Assembly: GCA_029562975.1 (NCBI GenBank)
Contig: JAKQTR010000030.1
Location: forward strand, 372,001-436,000
From: Acidobacteriota bacterium
GTDB taxonomy: Bacteria; Acidobacteriota; Vicinamibacteria; Vicinamibacterales; JAKQTR01
Reading direction: 5' to 3'
Length of the DNA stretch: 64,000 nucleotides
Part shown: positions 38,133-49,491 of the stretch, piece after piece
How the letters are laid out: the number at the start of each line of letters is the position of its first letter
Position numbering within the stretch: position 1 is the first letter of the stretch
Position numbers and translations under genes: made by a program
Notes under the pieces: model-generated
The model's database searches: none
Told to the model about the DNA's origin: nothing
What the model saw: the letters and a program-made list of their open reading frames with translations, nothing else

Positions 38133-39632
38133 CTACTTGCCGCGGGCCACCTGGGCGTTCAGCACCGCCTGCGCGCCGCCGAACTGCTGGATGAACGACA
38201 TCAGCCCCATGTAGAGGAACCCGCCCTGGAAGAGCATCAGGAACGGCAGCGACCCGTAGATGCCGTTCGCCAGCGCGTAGAGGACCGTGGCGGTGAAGTA
38301 CAGGCCCAGTCCCGTCTCGACCAGCGGCTGCCACGCCGTGGCCTGCATGTACTTCTTGCCCACCCACTGATCAGAGCCGCGCTCGACCCCGTACTTCGGC
38401 GTCCGCGCGAAGGCGCTCTGGTGCCTGGCGAGCGCCTCGACGACGGCCCGCGTATTGTTCACGGCCAGGCCGATGCCCACCGCCATCAGCGCCGGCACGT
38501 AGCGCAGCCGGGCCTTCCAGTCGGGGTACAGCTCCCGCTGCGACACGAGGTAGAAGTTGACCACCGACGCCGTCGCCGCGACGAACAGCGGCACGTCGAT
38601 GAGCAGCATCTCGTACCAGCCCATGTTGTAGCGGATGATCATGGACGGGAACATGAGCACCGACAGCGCCGTCATGAGCAGGTAGTTGAAGTTCGCCGTC
38701 AGGTGCAGGAACGCCTCGGCCTTGACGCCGAACGGCTGGTCCGACTGGAGGATCCGGGGCAGCAGCTTGAGGCAGACCTGGATGGAGCCCTTGGCCCAGC
38801 GGTGCTGCTGCGACTTGAACGCGTTCATCTCGACGGGAACTTCGGCCGGCGCCACCAGGTCCGGCAGGAAGAGGAACTTCCAGCCCAGGAGCTGCGCCCG
38901 GTAGCTCAGGTCCAGGTCCTCCGTGAGCGTGTCGTGCTGCCAGCCCCCCGCCGCCGGGATCACCGACCGGCGCCAGATCCCGGCCGTGCCGTTGAAGTTG
39001 AAGAAGTGCCCCGAGCGGTTGCGGCTGCCGTGCTCCAGGACGAAGTGCGCGTCCAGCAGGACGGCCTGGACCCGCGTCAGCGTCGAGTAGTCCGCGTTGA
39101 CGTGCCCCCACCGCGCCTGCACCATCGCCACCGCCGGATCCTGGAAGTACGGCACGGTCTTCAGCAGGAAGTCCGGGCTGGGAACGAAGTCGGCGTCGAA
39201 GATGGCGACGAACTCCCCGCGCGCCACCTTCAGCCCCGCGTCGAGCGCCCCGGCCTTGAACCCGGCCCGGTTCGTTCGGTGGAGGAGCTTGACATCGAAC
39301 CCCTGCTCGACGAGCCGCTCGGCGCCGCGCCGGGCGACCTCGGTCGTTTCGTCCGTCGAGTCGTCGAGCACCTGGATCTCGAGGAGATCCCTCGGGTAGT
39401 CGATGCGGGCGGCCGCCTGCAGCAGACGGTCCACGACGTACATCTCGTTGTAGAGCGGCAGCTGGATTGTGACCGGCGGCAGCGGCCCCTCCCAGGCTGG
39501 CGGCGGCCCGGGCACGCGGTCCTTGTTCTTGTGGTAGGCGTAGACGAGGTAGTAGCGGTGCCAGCCGTACAGCCCCAGCAGGACCAGCACGAAGAAGTAC
39601 GAACCGAGGACCAGCGTCTCAAGCAGGCTCAT
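38133..39632 (-). CDS. Processive family-2 glycosyltransferase, cellulose-synthase-like
   Basis: A 499-residue membrane glycosyltransferase. It has one N-terminal helix, a cytosolic GT-A domain and four C-terminal helices. The D, DxD, TED and QxxRW set of processive GT2 enzymes is complete: DDSTDET, IFDADFVPS, LTEDLDLSYR, QQHRWAKGS. It resembles glucomannan- or cellulose-synthase-like enzymes (CslA type) that make beta-linked polysaccharide while exporting it. No BcsB/C-like partner or c-di-GMP-binding PilZ domain is adjacent. Start ATG 39632 is preferred to a TTG 15 bp upstream. A TATAAT promoter at 39674-39679 precedes it. Confidence 0.88.
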   Translation of the reverse strand: MSLLETLVLGSYFFVLVLLGLYGWHRYYLVYAYHKNKDRVPGPPPAWEGPLPPVTIQLPLYNEMYVVDRLLQAAARIDYPRDLLEIQVLDDSTDETTEVARRGAERLVEQGFDVKLLHRTNRAGFKAGALDAGLKVARGEFVAIFDADFVPSPDFLLKTVPYFQDPAVAMVQARWGHVNADYSTLTRVQAVLLDAHFVLEHGSRNRSGHFFNFNGTAGIWRRSVIPAAGGWQHDTLTEDLDLSYRAQLLGWKFLFLPDLVAPAEVPVEMNAFKSQQHRWAKGSIQVCLKLLPRILQSDQPFGVKAEAFLHLTANFNYLLMTALSVLMFPSMIIRYNMGWYEMLLIDVPLFVAATASVVNFYLVSQRELYPDWKARLRYVPALMAVGIGLAVNNTRAVVEALARHQSAFARTPKYGVERGSDQWVGKKYMQATAWQPLVETGLGLYFTATVLYALANGIYGSLPFLMLFQGGFLYMGLMSFIQQFGGAQAVLNAQVARGK

Positions 39633-39673
39633 GCTCGCCCAACCCAATCCGGTGTTGTGCCGAACGGCACTGT

Positions 39674-39702
39674 ATTATAGCGTTCGTCCGCGGACCCGAC
39701 AA
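39674..39702 (-). promoter_or_regulatory. Promoter of the GT2-lepA-lepB operon, overlapping a plus-strand -10 for larB
   Basis: On the minus strand TTGTCG (39702-39697), a 17-nt spacer, then a consensus TATAAT (39679-39674), giving a leader of about 35 nt to ATG 39632. The same bases read on the plus strand give TATTAT (39673-39678), a possible -10 for larB. The two transcripts may therefore compete for one site. Confidence 0.55.
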
Positions 39703-39717
39703 ACGGACCGGACCATC

Positions 39718-40479
39718 ATGATGAACCCCAACGAGGTGCGCGATCTGCTCGAGCGGCTCCAGCGCGGCGACCTGCCGCTCGAGGCAGCCCACGAGGCGCT
39801 GATGCGGCGGCTGCGCGCGCAGCCCTTCGAGGACCTGGGCTTCGCGCGCGTCGATCACCAGCGGGCCGCCCGGACGGGCGTGCCCGAAGTGGTCTTCGGC
39901 CAGGGCAAGACCAGCAGCGAAATCGCCGCCATTTCCCGGCAGATCGTCGGCCGCGGGCACACGCTGCTCGTGACTCGCGCCGCGCCGGAGGCCTTCGAGG
40001 CGGTCCGCGAGGTCGTCCCCGACGCCTCGTACCACGAGCGCGCACGGGTCATCGAGCGCCGCGCCGGCGAGATCCCGGCCGGCGCCGGCACCATCCTCGT
40101 CGCGGCCGCCGGGACCTCCGATCTGCCGGTGGCCGAGGAGGCCGCGATTACGGCCGAAGTGATGAGCAACCCCGTGGACCGCCTGTACGACGTCGGCGTC
40201 GCGGGCCTGCACCGCCTCCTCGCGGCCCGGGACCGCCTCCAGGCGGCCAGGGTCATCATCGTCGTCGCGGGAATGGAGGGCGCGCTGCCGAGCGTCGTTG
40301 GAGGGCTCGTGGCCGCCCCGGTCGTGGCGGTGCCAACGAGCGTCGGCTACGGGGCGAGCTTCGGCGGGCTCGCCGCCCTGCTCGGGATGTTGAACGCCTG
40401 CGCCCCGGGGGTGGCCGTCGTGAACATCGACAACGGGTTCGGCGCCGCCTGCCTCGCCAGCGTGATCAACCATTTGTAG
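39718..40479 (+). CDS. larB: Nickel-pincer cofactor biosynthesis protein LarB
   Basis: Carboxylates and hydrolyses nicotinic acid adenine dinucleotide to pyridinium-3,5-biscarboxylate mononucleotide, the first step toward the nickel-pincer nucleotide of lactate racemase and related enzymes. The 253 residues start with a helical segment including LERLQRGDLPLEAAHEALMRRL. The PurE-like domain has FGQGKTSSEI, LVAAAGTSDLPVAEEAA, VYDVGVAGLHRLL-type sequence, VVAGMEGALPSVVGGL and VPTSVGYGASFGGLAALLGML. ATG 39718 is followed by a second ATG at 39721. LarC and LarE are not in the window, nor an obvious LarA substrate enzyme. Confidence 0.93.
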   Translation: MMNPNEVRDLLERLQRGDLPLEAAHEALMRRLRAQPFEDLGFARVDHQRAARTGVPEVVFGQGKTSSEIAAISRQIVGRGHTLLVTRAAPEAFEAVREVVPDASYHERARVIERRAGEIPAGAGTILVAAAGTSDLPVAEEAAITAEVMSNPVDRLYDVGVAGLHRLLAARDRLQAARVIIVVAGMEGALPSVVGGLVAAPVVAVPTSVGYGASFGGLAALLGMLNACAPGVAVVNIDNGFGAACLASVINHL

Positions 40480-40537
40480 GCGCCCCGTCGCCCGGGCGCA
40501 TCAACTGCCGGCTCAACGACTTGCGGCTATTATTGAC

Positions 40538-40566
40538 TTGACAACCGGCTGCGCTGAATCCATATT
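40538..40566 (+). promoter_or_regulatory. Promoter upstream of mutS2
   Basis: Perfect TTGACA at 40538-40543, 17-nt spacer, CATATT at 40561-40566. Initiation near 40573 would either leave about 69 nt of leader to the ATG at 40642 or start on the in-frame TTG at 40573. Confidence 0.65.
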
Positions 40567-40641
40567 GGAAGGTTGCAGCCGTTTGTGCGTTTGCCCGAGC
40601 CCCGGGGGCCCGCGACCTCTCCACCGCAGTTCGCGATTTCT

Positions 40642-43137
40642 ATGCACGCAGCCGTCCTGCAGGCCCTCGAATTCACGCGCATCGTTGACGTCCTGCGAGG
40701 GTGCGCCGCAACGCCGCTCGGTGCCGAGCGGCTGGCGAATCTCAAGCCGGCCACCGACCCGAGAAAGGTCGCCCAGCAGCTGGCCGCCACGTCCGAGGGC
40801 GTCCGGTTCAACGAATTGGTGGGCGGGCTCGCCCTGTCGGCGCCTGCGGACCTTGCGGCCATCCTCGGCAACCTGGCCGTCGAGGGCCGCCCGCTCGAGG
40901 CCCTTCGGCTGCTGGCCCTGGCGGACTACCTGGACTCGGTCGACCAGGCCCGGGGCGCCATCCGGCGGACCGAGCACCCGTTTCCCGTGCTGAAGGCGCT
41001 GGCCGAGGGCGTTGCCTCCTTCAGGAGCGAAATTGCCGACACGCGCCACAAGATCGAGCCCTCCGGCGAGGTCGCGGACGGCGCGAGCCCCGACCTCAAG
41101 GCCATCCGCGAACGGCTGCGGCGCCAGCGCACGCGGCTGCGAGGCACGCTCGAGTCCTTCCTGCGGAACCGCGACACCGCCAAGTACCTGCAGGACCAGG
41201 TCGTCACCGACCGCAACGGCCGATTCGTACTGGTGGTTCGCGCCGAGCATCGCACGGCCATTCCCGGGATCGTGCACGGCAGCTCGTCGAGCGGCGCGAG
41301 CCTGTACCTGGAGCCGCTGAGCACGGTCGAGATCAACAACGACATCGTCGCCCTCGAACAGCAGGAGGCGGAGGAAGTCCGGCGCGTCCTGCTGGGCCTG
41401 ACGGACCAGTACCGGCGGCGCGCGCTCGACTTGCAGCGGACGATCGAGTCGGCGACGGACCTGGACGTCATCCAGGCCAAGGCGCGGCTGTCGGCGCTCG
41501 TCGGCGGCGCCGAGCCGGCCCTGTCGACGGACGGCGCCTTCGAGCTGCTGGCCGCCCGGCACCCGCTGCTCATCCCGGCGGTCGCCGACCGGCTCGCCGC
41601 GCGGCCCTCCGCCGCGGGGGAGGGCGGCGCGGGCCCCGACGCGGCCCCTCCGGCCGCCCCCCGTGTGGAGGGCCCGGTGCCGGTGGACATCAAGCTCGTC
41701 CCGGGGACGAGCGTCCTAGTCGTCACGGGCCCGAACACCGGCGGCAAGACCGTCGCGCTCAAGACGGCCGGGCTCCTGGCGCTGATGGCGCAGGCCGGTC
41801 TGCACGTGCCGGCCCACACGGGGTCCAGAGTGCCCGTGTTCCGGTCGGTGTTCGCCGACATCGGCGACGAGCAGTCGATTGCCGCGAACCTCAGCACGTT
41901 CTCGTGGCACGTCGCCAACATGGTCCAGACGGACCGGTCGCTGGCGCTGCCCGCCCTGGTGCTGCTTGACGAGCCCGGCGCGGGCACCGACCCGATCGAG
42001 GGCGGCGCGCTCGGTCTGGCGGTAGTGGAGCACTTCAGGGCCCGTGGCGCGCACGTCGTGGCGACGACGCACCACGAGCCGCTGAAGTCGTACGCCTCGA
42101 CGACGCCGGGCGTCGTGTGCGCCGCGTTCGGCTTCGACCCCGAGTCGTTCGCGCCGACCTACCGGCTGCAGTACGGCACGCCCGGCCGCAGCCTCGCCCT
42201 CGAGATCGCCGGGCGGCTCGGCTTGAATCCGTCGATACTGGAGAGCGCCCGCAGCAACGTGTCGGCGCGCGAGGCCCAGCTGGCCGAGCATCTCGCGAAG
42301 ATCGACGCCGACATCCGCGCCCTCGATCACGAGCGGCGCCTGGTCGCCCGCGAACGCGAGTCGATGGCCGAGGCGGACATGCGCCTGAAGGCGCGGGAGC
42401 AGGCGGTCAGGGATCGCGAGGAGCGGGTGCGCCAGCGTGCGGACGAGGAGATCGCGACGCGCGTTCGCGCGGCCCGCGAGGACATCGACCAAGTCGTGGA
42501 GGGGCTCCGCCGCGAGATCGATCGGCTGACGGCCGAGGCGGGCCGCCGCGCCCTGCACGGCCGCCCGTTGTCCACGGGCGAGGCCGGCACGGCGCGCAGC
42601 CAGGCGCGGGCCGCGCTGGACCAGGTGGAGGCGCGGCTCGGCGACGGCCGCGAGGCCGCGCCGCCGCCCGCCCAGCCACAGGGCCCGGCGGCGCGGGTCG
42701 GCGATCGGGTGGCGCTGCGGGGGCTCGGCGTCGAGGGCCGCGTGCTGTCGATCCAGGCGGGAGACGCGGAGATCGACGTGCGGGGCAAGCGCCTCCGCGC
42801 CCGGCTCGCCGAGCTGCGCGTCATCGGAGGGCCCGCCCCGTCCGAGCCGCCGCACGTGCGCGTCAACGTCCAGGTCGCGCCGCGGGACGCGCCCCAGACG
42901 GAGATCAACGTCATTGGCTGCTCGGTGGACGAGGCCATCGGCCGGATCGAGCGGTTCCTCGACGACCTGCTCCTCACCGACGAGCGGCAGATCCGGATCA
43001 TCCACGGGTTCGGGACCGGGCAGCTGCGCCGGTCGATTGCGGAGTACCTGGAGCGCCATCCCCTCGTGGCGGCACACCGGCCTGCGCCTCCGGAGCACGG
43101 GGGCGGCGGCGCGACCATCGCGGAGCTGAAGGACTAG
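40642..43137 (+). CDS. mutS2: MutS2 ATPase/nuclease
   Basis: MutS2 family, reported in other bacteria to suppress recombination and to split collided ribosomes. The 831 residues contain a long helical core (about 1-330), the Walker [42 protein letters not shown] (Walker B) and [13 protein letters not shown] long coiled coil, a KOW-like stretch ([16 protein letters not shown]) and a C-terminal Smr domain follow ([31 protein letters not shown]). I chose ATG 40642 because family proteins begin near [13 protein letters not shown]. An in-frame TTG at 40573 would add 23 residues with atypical codon use. It ends one base into dnaG. Confidence 0.93.
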   Translation: MHAAVLQALEFTRIVDVLRGCAATPLGAERLANLKPATDPRKVAQQLAATSEGVRFNELVGGLALSAPADLAAILGNLAVEGRPLEALRLLALADYLDSVDQARGAIRRTEHPFPVLKALAEGVASFRSEIADTRHKIEPSGEVADGASPDLKAIRERLRRQRTRLRGTLESFLRNRDTAKYLQDQVVTDRNGRFVLVVRAEHRTAIPGIVHGSSSSGASLYLEPLSTVEINNDIVALEQQEAEEVRRVLLGLTDQYRRRALDLQRTIESATDLDVIQAKARLSALVGGAEPALSTDGAFELLAARHPLLIPAVADRLAARPSAAGEGGAGPDAAPPAAPRVEGPVPVDIKLVPGTSVLVVTGPNTGGKTVALKTAGLLALMAQAGLHVPAHTGSRVPVFRSVFADIGDEQSIAANLSTFSWHVANMVQTDRSLALPALVLLDEPGAGTDPIEGGALGLAVVEHFRARGAHVVATTHHEPLKSYASTTPGVVCAAFGFDPESFAPTYRLQYGTPGRSLALEIAGRLGLNPSILESARSNVSAREAQLAEHLAKIDADIRALDHERRLVARERESMAEADMRLKAREQAVRDREERVRQRADEEIATRVRAAREDIDQVVEGLRREIDRLTAEAGRRALHGRPLSTGEAGTARSQARAALDQVEARLGDGREAAPPPAQPQGPAARVGDRVALRGLGVEGRVLSIQAGDAEIDVRGKRLRARLAELRVIGGPAPSEPPHVRVNVQVAPRDAPQTEINVIGCSVDEAIGRIERFLDDLLLTDERQIRIIHGFGTGQLRRSIAEYLERHPLVAAHRPAPPEHGGGGATIAELKD

Positions 43138-44900
43138 TGGCCCTGTTCCCGGCAGGCTTCCTCGAGGACGTGCGCGCCCGCGCGGATATCGTGCAGGTGG
43201 TCCAGGAGTACGTGTCGCTGAAGAAGGCCGGTTCGAGCTACAAGGGCCTCTGCCCGTTCCACGCCGAGAAGACGCCCTCGTTCCACGTGAACCGCGAGAA
43301 GGGCTTCTTCCACTGCTTCGGCTGCGGCGTGGGCGGCGACGTGATCAAGTTCGTCGAACTCCAGGAGGCGCTGGGCTTCACCGACGCCGTGCGCCTCCTC
43401 GCCAGGAAGTTCGGGATGGCGGTGCCCGAGACGGGGCCGGACGCGGGCGAGTCGGGCACCCGCGAGCGCGAGGTGCTGCTGAAGATCCACGAGGTGGCGG
43501 CCGACTGGTTCCGCCAGCAGCTGGCGTCGCCGGCCGGCCTGCGCGCCCGGCGCCAGCTCGAGGAGCGTGGCATCGCGCCCGACACGGCGGAGACGCTCGG
43601 CCTGGGCTACGCGCCGCCGTCGCGGGACCTGCTCCTCGCGCACCTGCGGGCCCGGGGGTTCCAGGCGCCGCCGCTCCTCAGGAGCGGCCTCGTGATCGAG
43701 CGCGACAACGGGCAGGTGGTCGATCGGTTCCGGAGCCGCCTGATCATCCCGATCTCGCGGGACTCGGGGTCGATCGTCGCCTTCGCCGGCCGGTCCGTCG
43801 ACGGGGACCAGGCGCCCAAGTACCTGAACTCGCCCGAGACGCCCATCTACTCGAAGAGCCGGACGCTCTACGGCCTCAATCACACCAAGCCGCTCCTGCG
43901 GAAGGCCGGGTTCGTGGTCCTCGTGGAGGGCTACTTCGACTTCGCGCAGGTGCTGCAGGAGTGCCGCCTGCCGGTCGTGGCGACGTGCGGCACGGCGCTG
44001 ACGCCGCAGCAGGCACAGGTCCTGCGGCGCTTCGTCGGGAAGGTCGTGCTGAGCTTCGATCCCGACGCGGCGGGGCAGGGCGCGGCGGCGCGCTCGTGCG
44101 ACCTGCTGGTGGCCGAGGGGTTCCAGGTGAACGTGGCGGTGCTCCCGGGCGGGGACGATCCCGACGCGTTCATCCGCCGTCACTCGGGGCGCCAGTACGC
44201 CGCGCAGCTGCAGCAGTCCACGCCCTACCTCGACTACCTGCTGGAGCGCACGGCGTCGGCTCACGACGTGCGCCGCGACGACAGCCGGCGCGAATTTCTC
44301 CAGGCCATGCTCGGCGTGGCGGCGCGGATCCCGGACGCGGCGGCCCGCGATCAGTTCGCGGACCGCATCGCCCACCGCGCGCGGATTGCCGAGTCCGTCG
44401 TCCGGGACGAGATCCGCAAGGCGGCGGTGGAGCGGCGGACCGAGATCGGGCCGCGCGAGATGCCGGCGCTGGGCCAGATCAAGCCGGCGGAGCGCGGGCT
44501 CATCTGGGCGGCGATGCGCGAGCCCGACGAGGCGGCCGACGCGCTGGCCGCCCTGGACGAGGAGGACCTGGAGGGCCTGGCGGCCGCGTCCATCCTCGGA
44601 CAGGCCCTGCGCTGGCAGGCTTCGGAGGGCATCCGCTCACCCGCGGCCCTGCTCGCGCGTCTAACCAGGGAAGAGGCCCAGATCGTGACCGGGATCGCGT
44701 CCGCGCCGGCGTCGCCGGCCCCGGCCCACGAGTGCGCCCTGGCCATCAAGCGCCTGCGGTTCGAGCGGGAAGGCGCGGCCGTGCAGCGGGAGATCGACCG
44801 CCTGCAGCAGGCCGGACGGAGCGAAGACATCGATCGGTTGTGGCAGCGGAAACACGAACTGCTCCGGCGCCTAGCGGCGCTGGGGATGAGGGGCAGTTGA
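43137..44900 (+). CDS. dnaG: DNA primase
   Basis: Makes RNA primers for replication. The 587 residues start at GTG 43137, overlapping the mutS2 TAG by one base. The zinc finger is Cys39, His42, Cys60, Cys63 ([19 protein letters not shown]). RNA-polymerase motifs and the TOPRIM core follow, with VEGYFDFAQ and [12 protein letters not shown] carrying the metal-binding acidic residues. The C-terminal helicase-interaction region is Ala/Glu-rich and only loosely conserved, as in other phyla. dnaG-rpoD is a widely conserved pair. Confidence 0.96.
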   Translation: MALFPAGFLEDVRARADIVQVVQEYVSLKKAGSSYKGLCPFHAEKTPSFHVNREKGFFHCFGCGVGGDVIKFVELQEALGFTDAVRLLARKFGMAVPETGPDAGESGTREREVLLKIHEVAADWFRQQLASPAGLRARRQLEERGIAPDTAETLGLGYAPPSRDLLLAHLRARGFQAPPLLRSGLVIERDNGQVVDRFRSRLIIPISRDSGSIVAFAGRSVDGDQAPKYLNSPETPIYSKSRTLYGLNHTKPLLRKAGFVVLVEGYFDFAQVLQECRLPVVATCGTALTPQQAQVLRRFVGKVVLSFDPDAAGQGAAARSCDLLVAEGFQVNVAVLPGGDDPDAFIRRHSGRQYAAQLQQSTPYLDYLLERTASAHDVRRDDSRREFLQAMLGVAARIPDAAARDQFADRIAHRARIAESVVRDEIRKAAVERRTEIGPREMPALGQIKPAERGLIWAAMREPDEAADALAALDEEDLEGLAAASILGQALRWQASEGIRSPAALLARLTREEAQIVTGIASAPASPAPAHECALAIKRLRFEREGAAVQREIDRLQQAGRSEDIDRLWQRKHELLRRLAALGMRGS

Positions 44901-44911
44901 GGGAGGCACCC

Positions 44912-46597
<1,686 letters not shown>

Positions 46598-46605
46598 GCT
46601 TATGC

Positions 46606-46681
46606 GGGCCCATAGCTCAGCGGTGAGAGCCGCCGGCTCATAACCGGCCCGTCCCAGGTTCGAATCCTGGTGGGCCCACCA
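46606..46681 (+). tRNA. tRNA with CAT anticodon (elongator Met or lysidine-modified Ile2)
   Basis: A complete 76-nt cloverleaf with an encoded CCA end. The acceptor GGGCCCA (46606-46612) pairs with TGGGCCC (46671-46677). D-stem GCTC/GAGC, anticodon stem GCCGG/CCGGC, loop CTCATAA with anticodon CAT at 46639-46641, a 5-nt variable loop and T-arm CCAGG-TTCGAAT-CCTGG. The first pair is G-C, so it is not the initiator tRNA. Elongator Met and Ile2 (CAT read as AUA after lysidine) cannot be separated by eye. It lies between rpoD (8 bp) and the zinc-ribbon gene (6 bp) without a visible terminator, so processing from a longer transcript is likely. Confidence 0.96.
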
Positions 46682-46687
46682 CGCGAC

Positions 46688-47458
46688 ATGCACCCTGATC
46701 TCGAACGCGTCGTTCGTCTCCAGCGGATCGAGGACGCCGCCGAGCGCGCGCGCCGCACGATTGCCGACGAGCCCGCCCGCCAGGAGGCCCTGGCGGCGGC
46801 GCTTGACGCCGCGCGACAGGCCCTCGAGACGCAGCGCGCTCTGCTGGCCGAGAACCAGACGGCCCGCCGCGACGCCGAGAAGGAGCTCGCCGTGCAGCAG
46901 GCCCGGCTGTCGAAGTACCGGGACCAGCTGATGGAGGTGAAGACCAACCGCGAGTACCAGGCGCTGCAGAAGGAGATCGAGGTCGCCCAGCAGGAAATCC
47001 GGAAACAGGAGGACGCCCTCCTGGAGCGCATGATCGAGTTCGACGAGGTCCGAGAGCGCGTGAGAGCCGCCGAAGAGGCGTTCGAGCGGGATCGAGCCGC
47101 CTTCGACGCCGGGCGGGAGGCCCTCGCGGCCGAGGTGGCCGGCGCCGGCGAGGCCATCGGGACGCTGGCCGCCGAGCGCGCGGCTGTCGCCGCCGAGCTC
47201 AGCCCGCCGGTCCTGGCGCTGTTCGAGCGCGTGCTGCGGCACCGCAGGACTTCCGCCGTGGCGCCCCTCCGCGACGGCCGGTGCGCCGCCTGTCAGGTCC
47301 GCATCCGCCCGCAGACGGTCCAGGAGATCCGCCGGAACGACAGCGTGGTCCAGTGCGAGAGCTGTCAGCGCATCTTGTACCTCGAGGCGCCCGCCGCCGA
47401 GGGCGCGGCGGCCGACGCCGGCGCCTCGGGCGCGGCCTCGGCCCGGCTCCAGGAGTAG
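46688..47458 (+). CDS. Coiled-coil protein with C4-type zinc ribbon
   Basis: A 256-residue protein. About residues 1-180 form a long coiled coil rich in Glu, Ala and Arg (with YRDQLMEVKTNREYQALQKEIE, conserved in the family). A C-terminal zinc ribbon of the CxxC..CxxC type follows (CAACQVRIRPQTVQEI, VQCESCQRILY). This is the PF02591-like (zf-RING_7) family, with proposed nucleic-acid or protein-binding roles. A low-complexity Ala/Gly tail ends it. The RNase H-like gene follows 4 bp later, a pairing seen in many bacteria. ATG 46688 is 6 bp after the tRNA. Confidence 0.88.
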   Translation: MHPDLERVVRLQRIEDAAERARRTIADEPARQEALAAALDAARQALETQRALLAENQTARRDAEKELAVQQARLSKYRDQLMEVKTNREYQALQKEIEVAQQEIRKQEDALLERMIEFDEVRERVRAAEEAFERDRAAFDAGREALAAEVAGAGEAIGTLAAERAAVAAELSPPVLALFERVLRHRRTSAVAPLRDGRCAACQVRIRPQTVQEIRRNDSVVQCESCQRILYLEAPAAEGAAADAGASGAASARLQE

Positions 47459-47462
47459 CGGC

Positions 47463-47921
47463 GTGATTATCGCGCACATCGACGGCGGGTCCCGCGGGAA
47501 CCCGGGCCCGGCTGGATTCGGGGTGCGCCTCTCGCGGCCCGACGGCTCGCTCGTCGCGGAGTTCGGCGAGGCCATCGGCATCGCCACCAACAACGTGGCG
47601 GAGTACCGCGGCCTGCTCGCGGCCCTGCGCTACGCCGTGGAACACGGCCACCGGAACCTGCTGGTCCGATCCGACTCCCTGCTGCTCGTCTGCCAGATGC
47701 GCGGCGAGTACAAGGTGAAGAACGCGGGCCTCCAGCCGCTGCACGCCGAAGCCAGGCTGCTCGCCGCCCGCCTCGACCGGGTGCGCTTCGAGCACCTCTC
47801 CCGCGAACAAAACGCCCGCGCGGACCGCCTCGCCAACCAGGCGATGGACGAAGCGGAGCGGGCGGCTGTCACACCCCGGCCCCCGGACGCCGTAATCCTC
47901 GATCCGACCCCGCGGGCCTGA
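47463..47921 (+). CDS. RNase H-like protein (RNase HI fold)
   Basis: A 152-residue RNase H fold protein starting MIIAHIDGGSRGNPGPAGFG, the type I signature. The catalytic acids are visible as Asp in HIDGGSRGNPG, Glu in NNVAEYRGLLAALR, Asp in VRSDSLLLVCQM and Asp in NARADRLANQAMD, so the DEDD set is present. It should cleave RNA in RNA-DNA hybrids. It starts at GTG 47463, 4 bp after the zinc-ribbon gene. The C-terminal about 20 residues (Pro-rich) are variable. Confidence 0.9.
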   Translation: MIIAHIDGGSRGNPGPAGFGVRLSRPDGSLVAEFGEAIGIATNNVAEYRGLLAALRYAVEHGHRNLLVRSDSLLLVCQMRGEYKVKNAGLQPLHAEARLLAARLDRVRFEHLSREQNARADRLANQAMDEAERAAVTPRPPDAVILDPTPRA

Positions 47922-47940
47922 CGGGCCGGGCGAGGCAGCC

Positions 47941-49407
47941 TCAGGCCTCCCACACGAACGGGAGTTCCTGCGCCACGTCCTCGACGCACGCGTCCACGTG
48001 CGCCTGGCGCGTGCGGAAGCTCAGCACGCAGACGCGCCCGAGAAACCGCCCGCCGTCCACCGTGCAGCCCGTGAGCATGACGCGGCCGCGGCGCGTGACC
48101 CGCTCGAGGAGCGCGGCGGTCGCCAGGTTCTCCTCCGCTCTCGTCGCGCCGGGCCTCGTCACGTGGAACGCGAAGAGCGACAGGTGCGGCGGGGCCGTCA
48201 TGACAATGCCGGGCAGGGCGGCGATGCGGCGGCAGGCCTGTTCCGCCAGGTTCCGCTTCTCCGCCAGCGCCGCGCGGAAGCGGGCCGCGCCGAAGACCTT
48301 GAGGCACAGCCAGACCCGCAGCCCCGGGAATCCCCGCGACAAGTCCGGTCCGTACTGGCCGGGGTCGTAGAACTCGTCGAGGTCCGGCGTCGCCGGCAAG
48401 TACCCCGCGGACATGCCGTGCACGGCGCGCAGCGCGGCGCCGTCACGAACCAGCAGGGCGCCCGTGCCGTACGGCAGGAACAGGCCCTTGTGCGGATCCA
48501 GCGTCAGCGAGTCCGCGCGCGGCAGCCCGGCAAGGATCGGCCGCAGCTCCGGGCAGAGGTGGAAGAAGGCGCCGTACGCGCCGTCGACGTGGTGCCAGAG
48601 CCCCTCGGCGGCGCACGCGTCCGCGATGGCGTCGAGCGGGTCCACCGCCCCGGTGTTCGTGGTGCCGGCCGACGACACCACCATGAACGGCGCCAGTCCC
48701 GCGGCCCGATCCTCGCGCACCGCGTCCAGCAGCGCGTCCACGCGCATCCGGTACTGCGCGTCCACCGCGACGTGCCGCACCCGGTCGCGGAACACCCCCG
48801 CGAGCTTCGCGGCTTTCTCCAGCGAGTGGTGCGCCTGCGTCGACAGGTAGAGCACGCCCGGCCGCACGTCGCGGCCGAGGTGCCGTTCGCGCGCGCAGAG
48901 GACGGCGTTGAACGCCGCCATCGAGCCGCCCGTCGTGAGGAGCCCGCGCGTCTCGGGCGGGAACGACATCCACTGGCGAAACCAGTCGAGAACGTTGGCT
49001 TCGAGTTGCACCAGTGCCGGCGCGGCCTGCCAGAGCCCCGTGAAGCGGTTCGTCGCAGCGCTGATGAAGTCCGCCACGGCCGCCGGGTAGAGCCCGCCGC
49101 CCGGGATGTAGGCCATGTAGCCCGGCGCCGGCGTGGTGAAGGACCGCGGGATCCAGTCGCGGAACAGCGGGTCCAGCACGGTTTCGATCGGCGCGCCGTG
49201 TTCCGGCGCGGCCTCGCGCATCGCCGCGCACAGTTCAGCGGCGGCAATCTCGCCCCGGACGGGCTGGGCGCCGATGGAGGCCACGTGCGCGAGGACGCGG
49301 GCGAGGGCGTCCTCGCCGAGGCGGCGCATGTCGTCGACTGAAAGCTCGAGATTGGCGGGATCGTCGCCCGCAGCGCCAGGAATCACGTCAGGCGTACTCC
49401 TCAACAT
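47941..49407 (-). CDS. PLP-dependent decarboxylase, group II (aromatic-amino-acid decarboxylase family)
   Basis: A 488-residue PLP enzyme. Hallmarks are FTTPAPGYMAYIPGGGLYPA, the substrate-site TTGGSMAAFNAV, QAHHSLEKAAK with the ring-stacking His, SSAGTTNTGAVDPLDAI, HVDGAYGAFF and the PLP lysine Lys307 in LTLDPHKGLFLPYGTG. The family decarboxylates aromatic amino acids, glutamate or related substrates. Residues that would fix the substrate are not obvious, so the product is unassigned. It follows pgeF after 84 bp and converges on the RNase H gene with a 19-bp gap. Confidence 0.9.
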   Translation of the reverse strand: MLRSTPDVIPGAAGDDPANLELSVDDMRRLGEDALARVLAHVASIGAQPVRGEIAAAELCAAMREAAPEHGAPIETVLDPLFRDWIPRSFTTPAPGYMAYIPGGGLYPAAVADFISAATNRFTGLWQAAPALVQLEANVLDWFRQWMSFPPETRGLLTTGGSMAAFNAVLCARERHLGRDVRPGVLYLSTQAHHSLEKAAKLAGVFRDRVRHVAVDAQYRMRVDALLDAVREDRAAGLAPFMVVSSAGTTNTGAVDPLDAIADACAAEGLWHHVDGAYGAFFHLCPELRPILAGLPRADSLTLDPHKGLFLPYGTGALLVRDGAALRAVHGMSAGYLPATPDLDEFYDPGQYGPDLSRGFPGLRVWLCLKVFGAARFRAALAEKRNLAEQACRRIAALPGIVMTAPPHLSLFAFHVTRPGATRAEENLATAALLERVTRRGRVMLTGCTVDGGRFLGRVCVLSFRTRQAHVDACVEDVAQELPFVWEA

Positions 49408-49491
49408 GACGGCCAGACTAGCACGATGCGAGCCCGTCCGCGATCAGCGGCCCGTCGTCGAAGCGGGCCCGCGACGGCGGGGCGCAGGAAG

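Noticed and set aside
36189-39680. A 1163-codon plus-strand open frame
   Set aside because: Antisense to lepA, the membrane protein and the GT2; Arg/Asp/His-rich composition typical of GC-rich shadow frames.
40573-40641. TTG 40573 as the mutS2 start (6 nt after the -10 box, as in the leaderless genes)
   Set aside because: The 23 extra codons have several A/T third positions unlike neighbouring coding DNA, and family proteins begin near 40642; kept only as an alternative.
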